DNA of 64,000 nt from assembly GCA_009760855.2 (NCBI GenBank), contig WPIO01000117.1, forward strand, positions 144,001 through 208,000, read 5' to 3'. The notes below the pieces were generated by a model, which saw nothing but the letters and a program-made list of their open reading frames with translations, made no database searches and was not told where the DNA came from. Shown here piece by piece: positions 54,846-64,000 of the stretch; the first letter of the stretch is position 1; each line of letters starts with the position of its first letter. A program made the position numbers and the translations under genes. Source of the DNA: Cristatella mucedo. Its lineage: Eukaryota; Bryozoa; Phylactolaemata; Cristatellidae.

Positions 54846-55089
54846 CCTCTAGGACAACATCTACCTGGGAGAGGGCATCTACCTGGGAGAGGGCATGGTA
54901 AGGGAGAGGTGCGGAACTACAGCCTCAGGAAGCCAGTGGAACGCCTTTGGAAGGCAGCGCAACTTAACTCTTCTATTAAAAACTTCAAACCGAGTAAGTT
55001 CAGTTCAGATTTTTTGACCAATCACACTTTTCTAGCGAATACCGACCGAAGTAGGAATGCTTACTTGAGCAGACCCTCTGGGAGCTCCG

Positions 55090-56240
55090 CTGGATCTCTC
55101 GTGGGCGTTCAACTCTACTCATTGGCGTGTTGGTCTCGTTTCCTCGAGCACCGAGTCATCTCGCCGAGGCACCACTGGAGCCGCAATGCGATGTCTAGGA
55201 GAGGCCTCTTTCGTAGATCGCAGAGCATCTACAACGAATCATCGAGCTGTACAGTGTGGGCTGCCCCCCAGTCTCCGACTCTCGATCCGTCTCATTTAGC
55301 TACACAGTATGGATTTTACCCCTGGCCGATGTAGTTGCCAATAATAAACGGATAAGCAAAGTTCGAAATTTATTTTTAATATAGCTGACGTCCAGCTGCC
55401 GCGCAATGCGCCTGCGCTTCGATTCATTTCCTGTACGTCGAGCTCTGTCTCTGCCTCCCCCTCATTGGAAGCACCAATTTGCTGCCATTCGCACTTGGAC
55501 GGGAGAAAACTGTCTCAATTTAAAAATTAATCTAATGGCTGAGGGAAAACCTGGCGTCGCTAAGAAATCGAAAGCCCAGTCCTCAGAATAGCATCGATCG
55601 ACTCGAGAATGTGCCTCACGGAATTTGGGTGTGTACCGTTCCACAATGACCTTTCACGTTGAAAACGTCAAGTTTGCCAGGAATTGATAGGAAGGATACC
55701 AAGGCCAAGCTGTTCCGTGTTTTCGCGACATCCTTGACCTTGACTTCTGTAACTTAGCAGTCGCAGGCCTTCGTTCCTCCCGCAATGACACTCTCACGTT
55801 TTTGGTGCAAAGCTGCTTGTCTGTCGTGCACAAGCACGTCGAAATTGTCAAAGTGACCATCTATTAGTAATCTACACTTGCACTCTATTAAGTACTTATC
55901 GAATTGGGTTTTTGATGAAAAACTCTGCTTGTCTGTCGTGCACAAGCACGTTGAAGATGTCAAAGTGACCATTTATTAGTAATCTACACTGGCACTCCAC
56001 TAAATAGCTTATTGAATTCCAGATTCTGTCTCCGACTTTCAAATTATTCAACTGACTCGCTCCGTCGCTGACCTACGTGGATTGCTTTACTACCAGATCT
56101 CCCGTCGCACCTCACCTCTTCTGACTCGGGTCGTTCTGCTGTGCTCCAACGTAACTTCAAATTACTTAGAGACCGTGCCTTAAGCTTCTTGGCTCCTAAA
56201 GCCTGTAAGGCACTAATGTCTGACATAGTGTCTTAGCACC
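55090..56240 (+). mobile_element. Very degenerate LINE-Y remnant with a local duplication
   Basis: Traces in order: RT (about 55140-55340, CACCGAGTCATCTCGCCGAG), CATCCTTGACCTTGACTTCT at about 55730 (the SRLDFCN equivalent), and a ...RDRALSFLAPKA stretch at about 56165. A 112-bp tandem duplication lies at about 55815-56010. Confidence 0.55.
55815..56010. repeat. 112-bp tandem duplication
   Basis: Two successive units both begin GCTTGTCTGTCGTGCACAAG (55815 and 55927) and share AAGTGACCAT and TATTAGTAATCTACACT. They have since diverged. Confidence 0.85.
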
Positions 56241-56828
56241 GAGTCGGTCCCGGATCTTAGTCTAGCAACGCCCCGTCCCGAGCCTTGAAATAGGTGTGCC
56301 GGCTGTACGTTCGAGTAGGTAGTTGGCTCTGGTTTCAGCAGAAAAAACATTCATCATTGCTCACCAAAGCCGGCGTGATTGCTACAGAATGTTCTTATAG
56401 CACTACTTAAATGAGACAGCTACATAATAAGCAGCTTCAATCACCATCAATCATCGTCATCATGATCGTCATCATCCTCAATCATCAATTTACTTAATTT
56501 ACTATTGATTTGAAGACATTACTAAAACCAAAACCCAGCCTGTTCCTGACCGATTGGACCTACAGCTCAGACTAGTCCCACCGTAACCTAACCGTACCTA
56601 CAATCCGAAGACAAAACTATTCAATGGCCCGTTGTGGCAGATTAACGCTAAGAAACGCGAGCGCAAAACTCTGCAGCTTGTCAGCCGCGACTATAATATT
56701 GCGTGTTAGATCGCCTTTGAATGACCTCCACTTACTCTACACGAAACAGCTAATCAACGCTACTATCCCTTTTGTGGGGACAGTGCAGGAGAGATATAGA
56801 GGAAATGAGATGAGGGGTGAGCAGCCCC

Positions 56829-56832
<4 letters not shown>
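56241..56832. other. No gene seen
   Basis: Contains ATCATC/CATCA low complexity at about 56440-56490. Nothing coding is supportable. Confidence 0.3.
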
Positions 56833-57265
<433 letters not shown>

Positions 57266-57551
57266 AAAAAGACGGGATAAATAGAGACAGACATAGGTCG
57301 AAAGACAAAAAGAAAAAGAGAGTCGACGCTTTCCAGAAAGGGAAAGCGAAGGAATTACATTGTGAGAAAGTGATAGAGCGAAAAAGGGAAGAGATTACCA
57401 AAAGGAGACTAAAACATGTGAAATATGTGATATTTATGAACTTGGGAGACTAAGATGGGAGCACTGGAAGAGATTGATCGGTAAAAGTGTGTCAGCTGTA
57501 AGCTTCCGTTAATGAGAGCTGCAAATTTACGGACGTATTGCAAGCAACAAA

Positions 57552-58683
57552 GTTATATATCTCCATCTAGTTACTACAGAAAGACTCTCTGGGTGCTACG
57601 CAGTAGAGTTTTTTATAGTGCACTCACAGCCTTGGTGGCTTTCGGTACGCATTCGGTAGCCAACAGACTTCATCTCACTCAACAAAAAGAAAGTAGGAAG
57701 CATAGAAAAATCAGGAGAGCAATTTAGATAGTGATTAACGTGGAACTAGCAGCTCAGGACCGCTGGAAAAGACATGCCATTATAGGTAGTAGGACAGTAG
57801 TTACTGTTGCGTGAAATTCATGGAAGTGAGTTCCATAGTCTAGGACTTGCAGAGCTAAAGCTTCTGTCATCAACGGTCTTTAAGCGGACGGACGTAACTG
57901 CTTGTTTATTTTTCATGCAGAACCGGAGGGCACAAGGAGGCTGAAACTGGTGCAGCCATTCATCTAGGCATGGAGGAGCCAAGACTTGGCCTTGGCCTTG
58001 TGGTTCAGAGTAAGAACTTTACTCTGTATCCGTTGATAAACCGGCATCTGTACTAGCTTTCCTAGGAAATGAGACACACGGTCAAATCTCTGGATTTGCG
58101 CAAACTAGCCTTTCAGCCATATTCATTACCAAACTGCAGTGGCCTAGTGGCTTTTTTATTAGCTTAGCCAAAAGGGAATTACAATAATCCATCCGAGACA
58201 GAACTAAATAGCTAGTTAAACTGTTTGTAAGCCACCGTGAATGACAGTTCCTAATCTTAGATAGGAATCAGACGTAATGGCTAGCTGTAGAAGCTATCTT
58301 CTGAAAGAAGCTTTGAAAATTAGGCATTGTTGAAGATGAGACCTAAATTCCGAGCACGTGGTGATGATCTCTCAACCGATTACAAGAGCAAAGAGTTCTA
58401 GGCTGGCTACTCGCTTAGAGTGTCTGATGTGCAGTAGTTCCAATTTATCGTCATTTAGATTCAATAAATTTTCCGACATCCACGATCAAATGTCGGCATG
58501 GCTAACATTTAGTTTTTAGTTGCTACAGCAGATTCCGCCGGTTTAAATGACAAATACAGCTGAGTATCGTCAGAACAAAAGCGATATCTTATTCCATGGG
58601 TCTTAGTCATTTTCCCAAAGGTAGAGTATAAATAGAGAACAGCTAAGGACCGAGGACGGGCGCTTGATGAACTACACAGTTGA
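57552..58683 (-). mobile_element. LINE-X copy, reverse, left arm of an inverted pair
   Basis: The terminus is at 57552 (ATATCTCCATCTAGTTACT), continuing through the C-terminal region and the intact RLDYC-type site at about 58180 (CTCGGATGGATTATTG on -) to the [10 protein letters not shown]-equivalent at 58683. Here a forward copy starts at the same element position. Confidence 0.85.
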
Positions 58684-59216
58684 CTCACCTGTGGAGTCCC
58701 TCAAGGGTCTGTACTCGGTCCCTTGCTGTTCTCCATTTATACTAAGCCTCTGGGAGAAGTAATTAAGGCCCATCGAATAGGATATCTCTTTTATGCTGAC
58801 AATACTCAGCTATATTTGTCATTCAAGCCGTATGAATCTGCTGCAGCAACTGAGAAACTGAATGCTTGCCTTGCCGATATTCGATCCTGGATGTCGGAAA
58901 ACTTCTTGAAATTAAATGACGATACAACTGAACCGCTGCTAATAGGACACCCTAAGCGTGTAGCTGGATTAAAAGGCTCTGCTCTTCTTGTAGGTGATGC
59001 TGTAGTGCGACCATCACCACGTGCTCGAAATTTAGGTGTCGTTTTCGACAACTGCATCATTTTAAAAGCTTCATTCAGAAGACTGCTTCTACAGCTAGCC
59101 ATCACGTCCGATCCCTACCCAAAATTAGGAGCTGTCTCCCACAGTGGTTTGCAAAAAATTTAACTAGCTCCTTAGTTCTGTCTCGCTTGATTATTGCAAT
59201 TCCCTTTTCCCTTTGG
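58684..59216 (+). mobile_element. LINE-X copy, forward, with internal deletion
   Basis: Frame 58723-59163: [32 protein letters not shown] (YADD changed to YADN), [34 protein letters not shown]. At about 59207 it jumps from the IPF region directly to the terminal GGAGATACAT, losing the whole C-terminal domain. It carries the 1-nt deletion. Confidence 0.88.
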
Positions 59217-59295
59217 AGATACATACATACATACATACATACATACATACATACATACATACATACATACATACATACATACATACATACATACA

Positions 59296-59325
<30 letters not shown>
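59217..59325. repeat. (ACAT)n, ~27 copies
   Basis: A perfect 4-bp array at the LINE-X 3' end, where other copies have (ACATT)n. The MYVCMYVC frames are repeat translations. Confidence 0.97.
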
Positions 59326-59326
<1 letters not shown>

Positions 59327-61790
59327 TATAGATCTCGTGGTCACTCATGAAGTCCTCCCTGTTGACCTTGAGATGTGCCCGCTGACCTTCTCGGATCATT
59401 GTTCACAGTCTCGTTTACTGTTCCGGCTCCCTTGTACGTGCAGGGTAATGTCGAACTTGTCCAGAGACGTAACTTAGAAAGCATTGACATAGAAACATTG
59501 TTGAAATCTGTTTGTGATGCAGGTCTTCTTGACCTGCACCCCGATTCGACGGATAGCAGCCTCGATACCCTCGCTGATGCAGTGAACATGACACTCAAGA
59601 GTGCTCTTGGCAACCATGCTCCCGTTCATTCTATCCGTATACAGAGTCGAGTATGGAGATTCCTTTCAATTTACAGCAAATTTCAAAAGATGCGCCGTCT
59701 TAAGCGAAAGCTTGAGGGTCGTTTTAAAAAATTTGGCTCAGATGCAGATCTATTCAATTTAAAAAAATTCATTCGATTTTACACCCGGGAGCTTAAAAAA
59801 GTCAGAGCTTTTTTTCACTCGAGAATTAAATTCCTGCCAGTCGGACCCTAAACAGATTTATAAGACAGTACACAATTTACTGGCCAATGCTGAGAGGTCT
59901 GACTCCCTAGATATTAACGGCTCAGCCGTAGCGTTTTCGGCCTTCTTTATCGAAAGAGTTGTGCATATTCGTGCCTCCATAAAGCCCCCTCCGAGTAAAG
60001 CAATTGTAGAATCACAACATGTGACCTTCCTTAAAAGGCTTTTCCGAGGTTTCTGCATGCCATGCGGCAACCTTAACAAGGTCTAGTAAAAAGAGCTCGT
60101 CTCCTGAAGACCCTATATCAGCATCTCGGTGGTCTTCAAAGGCAGACCAACTTAGCCCTGCCATTACCAAGATTTTTAATGCTTCTTTAGAAAAAAGGGT
60201 TGTACCCAAGTCCGTCAAATAGGCCATCGTTAGACCGATACTTAAAAAGCCTGGATTAGATGTAGAGGTCCTTGTAAACTATCGTCCAGTTTCCCTTGTT
60301 CCTTTATTGTCCAAGACTCTTATAAAATTATTGCTAAGCAGCTGATTGCACATATTGAAAATAATAAAATGTCAGAAACATTTCAGTCAGGGTTCAAGAG
60401 GCTGTACTCTACTGAAACTGCTCTTCTCTGTGTTAACAATGATATTCTATGCGGCAACGATGACGGTGGTAATGTCACTGCCCTAGCTCTGCTGGATCTG
60501 TCTGCTGCCTTCGACACCATTGACAGACGAAGCAGTGACGTGGTTTAAATCGTACTTGTCTGATCGTGTTCAATCCGTGTCGTGTGGGGGTCAGGTCTCA
60601 CACACGAGACGGGTCACCTGTGTGAAGTCTCTCTGGGATCTGTCCTCGGTCCCCTGCTGTTCTCTTTTGTATTCAACCTCTGGGAAAAGTGATTGAGGAT
60701 CATGGCATAGGATATCACTTTTATGCTGACGATACTCAGCTGTATTTGTCATTCCAACCGTCGGAATCTGCTGCAGCAACTGAGAAACTGAATACTTGTC
60801 TTACAGACATTCGATCCTGAATGTCAGAAAACTTCTTGAAACTAAACGACGTTGAAACCAAACTACTACTCATAGGACACCCTAAGCGTGTGGCTGGATT
60901 AAAAGGCTTTGCTTTTCTAATAGGTGATGCTGTTGTGCGACCATCACCAGGTGCTCGAAATTTTGGTGTCACTTTCGACAGCTGCCTAAATTTTAAAACA
61001 TTCATTCAGAAGACTGCTTTTACAGCTAGCCATCACATCTGATCACTGTCCAAGATTAGGATCTGTCTTCCACAGTGGCTTGCAAAAAATGTAACTAGCG
61101 CCTTAGTTCTGTGTCGCTTGATTATTGCAATTCCCTTTTGGCTGGGCTACCAAAGAAAGCAACTAGGTCACTGCAGCTGGCTATGAACATGGCTGCAAGG
61201 CTAGTTTACAAGTCCCAGAGGTTTGAGCACGTGTCTCTTTTTCTAAAAAGTTAGGATGGCTGCAGGTTGATCAACTGATACAGAGCAAAGTTCTTACCCT
61301 GATCGAGAAGGCCCGCCATGGCTTGGCTTCTCAGTACCTAGCTGAAGTGCTGCACCAGTTTCAGCCTCTTCGTGCCCTCAGGTAATGTATGGACAATAAA
61401 TTAGCTGTTCCATTCCTCCGCTTAAAGTCCTTTGGTTACAAAAGCTTTGGCTCTGAAGGTCCTAGACTGTGGAACTCGCTTCCACAATTCTTACGCAACG
61501 ACAACTAGTCTCCTGCTGCCGATTGTGGCTCATCCTTTTCAGCGGTCCTGAGCTGCTACTTTCATGCTACGCACTACCTCAACTGCTCTTCTGACTCTTC
61601 TGTGCTTCCCACTTTCTCTTTGTTGCGTGATACGTAGTCCGTTGGCTAATGAAATGCCTACCGAATAAATGCCTACCGAAAACCCCTTAGGCTGTGAGTG
61701 AGCTATACACAACTCTCACCCACTTGGTCTTTATGGCTTTGTGGCGTTACAGACGGAGATACATTACATTACATTACATTACTCTTCGGC
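59326..61790 (+). mobile_element. LINE-X copy, longest
   Basis: It starts in the C-terminal end of the endonuclease (IIDLVVTHEVLPVDL at about 59328). A linker follows (59375-59851, FRLPCTC / SIRIQSRVWRFLSIYSKFQK, RRLKRKLEGRFKKF). A frameshifted RT (about 60230-60780) contains NYRPVSLVPLLSK and FYADDTQLYLSF, then 60821-61042 [20 protein letters not shown]. The C-terminal domain (61080-61640) contains the shared 1-nt deletion and several stops. The 3' terminus is at about 61750 with (ACATT)n. The YADD is intact but the element is dead through frameshifts. Confidence 0.9.
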
Positions 61791-62029
61791 ATGTCACTAA
61801 GAGCCTCCCTGCATCCGTGTGCATATGTGCCCAGGCCCTGTCAACCGCTCGGCTATCAAACCTACGACTCTTAAGTTCGAAGCGCTGGTTAGCACTCGTC
61901 GTTTTAGTAGCTTATTTGCCGCGCCTGAGCATGCTGTGAAGTGCCGACCGGCAACCGTTAGCTAGGTCCAATTTAAACTCGAAGGGGCTGCGTCTGCTGG
62001 GCCGGCTACTTGTCTACTTGAATTTGCGC

Positions 62030-63750
62030 CACTTAATCGACGTTGCCCAGTTGTTGGACAGCCTCTAAAACTCCACCTGCTGAATGTCCGCTCGATAAAG
62101 ACCATTGGGTTGCCTATCGGCGATCAGGCTGACTAAATCCATTTCTGCTTACCGAAAAATGGATGAAGCCCTGCTCTGGTGGTTGTATACCTGAGACCAC
62201 CCCACCGGGTTCTTATTCTTTCAGTCCATGCGATCGGACAAGGCTGACGGCTGGGTTGCAATTGATACGCAGTTTTCCGCATGGCCCATCGTTTGAATCA
62301 GTTGCAATCAAGTCCTCATCAAGAGGGTGCCTCTCACTGTTGTGATATACCGACCTCCTTCTCGCTATCTAAACATGCTTATAACGCAGGTTTTGGACCA
62401 CCTCGCTAAAATATTAGGGTATGACAGGCCGTCACTGATTCAGGATACTTCAATATTCGCGTTAACAACCCTAGCAAACAGCCAGGTCGGTTCATTTCTT
62501 GACTGTCTGGAGAACTTTGGTTTAGTTCAACACGTTAATTATACCACTCACGTCGGTGGCCATGTCCTAGATACCGTTAGCACTAATGTTGTCTGCCCCA
62601 CTGACCTTGTGGTATGCTTGCTGACCCTCTCGAAAAAAATTTCCGGTTTCGTTTACTGTTCCTGCTTCGTTGTGCGTCCATGGTAACGCCGAGTTTGTCC
62701 AGCAACGCAACTTAAAAAGTATTGACCAAGACACATTTTTAAAATCTGTAAATGACACAAGTCTTCTTGATTTGCACACAGACTCGACCTACAGCCTCAA
62801 TATCCTCGCTATTGCAGTGGACATGACACTTAGGAGCGCTCTTGACAAGCATGCTTCCGTACATTCTGTCCATATACAAAGTCACGGAGATTCCTTCGAA
62901 TTTACAAAAAACTTCAAAAGATGCGCCGTGTTACACGTTGGCTCGAACGCCGTTTTAAGAAGTATGGTTCTGATGGAGATCTTGTCAATTTCAAATACTT
63001 CGATTTTAAACCCGGAAGCTTAAAAAAGCCGGGCTTCTTTTTTTCCACTCGAAAACTGAAGTCCCGCCAAAAGGACGCAAAACGGATTTATTAGACGGGT
63101 ATACATTTGCTGGTCAATGCTGAGAGGTTTCACTCCCCGTGTATTAATGGCTCGGCCGAAACGCTTTTCAGATTTCTGTACTGAAAAAATGGTGCACGAT
63201 TGTACCTCTATAAGGCTATTTTTGACAAAAAACAATTGCTGATTCACAACCTGGACGATCTTTAAAATATTTTTCGAGGTTTCTGCATGCGATGCGGCTA
63301 CCTTAATTAGGTCTAGTAAAAAGAAGCTCGTCTCCCGAAGATCTGATACCATAATCTCTGTGGTCTTCAAAGGCAGACCAACGTAGCCCTGCCATAATCG
63401 AGATTTTTAATGTTTCTCGGGAAAAAGGCGTTGTACCCAAATCCTTCAAATCGGCCATCGTTGGACCGGTACTTTAAAAGCCTACATTATATACAGAGGT
63501 CCATTCAAATTATCACCCAGTCTCCCTTCTTCTTTTAGTGTTAAGAATTTTTTCTTAAAGTATGGCTAAGCAGCTGGTAGCACACCTTGAAAAGAATGAA
63601 ATGTAAGAAAACTTTTCATATGGGTATAAGCGGCAGCACTCCACTGAAACTGCTTTCCTCCGTGTAACCAATAACATCCTATGCAACAATCACACAGCCA
63701 TAGCGCTGCTAGATCTACCAGCTGCCTTTGACACCCTTGACCGTTGAATG
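62030..63750 (+). mobile_element. LINE-X copy, endonuclease to RT start
   Basis: It supplies the 5' part missing from the previous copy: an LLNVRSI endonuclease N-terminus at about 62078, MPLTVVIYRPPSRYLNMLIT at 62327, and LENFGLVQHVNYTTHVGGHV with LDTVSTN (the GH-x-LD block) at about 62508-62590. The linker is at 62650-63030, and the RT start (HSTETAFLRVTNNILCNN, LLDLPAAFDTLDR) at about 63640-63745, where it is truncated. Together with the 59.3-kb copy it outlines most of LINE-X ORF2. Confidence 0.85.
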
Positions 63751-64000
63751 ACATGTCCTCCCCCCCCGAACGTTTCCCCCCCAGGACATTCCCCTCGGGT
63801 ATGACATTTTCTCCTATGGTGATGAATGTATATATATATAAATATATGTATAAATATATATATATATATTTGTATATATTTGTATACATAATTAAATGAA
63901 GTTCATGCCCTATTAAAATAAAATAAACTCAGTAAAACTAGAGAAATGGATCGATTGGATGGATGGTTTCTAATGGAGCGAGAGGCGGTAGTCGCAGCAG
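63751..64000. other. C-rich run, (TA)n and unassigned end
   Basis: CCCCCCCC runs at about 63757-63782 and TATATA-rich sequence at 63825-63885. No gene. Confidence 0.4.

Noticed and set aside
59102-59477. MYVCMYVC and HTYIHTYI frames
   Set aside because: Translation of the (ACAT)n repeat.

Overview
This window is a stretch of an invertebrate animal genome. The evidence is eukaryotic architecture (an intron-split bZIP gene, a Golgi-type glycosyltransferase gene), long GA/CT, TA and ACAT microsatellites, and large numbers of non-LTR retrotransposon fragments of the L2/CR1 type with tRNA-derived SINEs. I see no operons, rRNA, intact tRNA genes, CRISPR or viral genes. The phylum cannot be fixed from the sequence alone.

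Two host genes are recognisable, both in GC/CpG-rich islands. On the + strand, a bZIP transcription factor has its basic region in one exon (20768-20869) and its leucine zipper plus C-terminus in the next (22227-22415). The two join in phase 0, and the zipper heptads (L, I, L, L, L) stay in register across the 1357-bp intron. On the - strand, 32527-33915 is an uninterrupted alpha-1,2-fucosyltransferase (GT11) with a membrane anchor and the HVRRGD motif. Other CpG-rich islands (14.6-15.8, 17.1-18.2, 19.2-20.1, 48.1-49.1, 49.8-50.6 kb) contain plausible splice sites and open frames but no protein I can name.

Most of the rest is repeats. LINE-X is an L2/CR1-like element ending in (ACATT)n; its fullest copies are at 30.7-32.0 and 59.3-63.75 kb. 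LINE-Y is a second L2-like element ending in a hairpin tail plus (TTA)n, with copies at 7.6-9.1, 27.9-29.1, 34.9-38.9, 40.1-41.0, 45.9-48.0 and 49.2-49.8 kb. SINE-A is tRNA-headed and carries a 3' tail matching LINE-Y, so LINE-Y probably mobilises it. SINE-B is a second tRNA-headed family with an unrelated tail. Copies are nested in one another (some with target-site duplications), inverted, and frameshifted; several LINE-X copies share the same 1-nt deletion.

Other structures are a 21-bp x 9 array at 16.9 kb, a self-palindromic 10-bp array at 41.1 kb, a 9-bp CTGCGGCGG array at 48.3 kb, a 120-bp near-perfect palindrome at 53.7 kb, and a degenerate transposon-type protein gene at 3.0-3.7 kb split by a SINE-B. 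The names LINE-X, LINE-Y, SINE-A and SINE-B are local labels.
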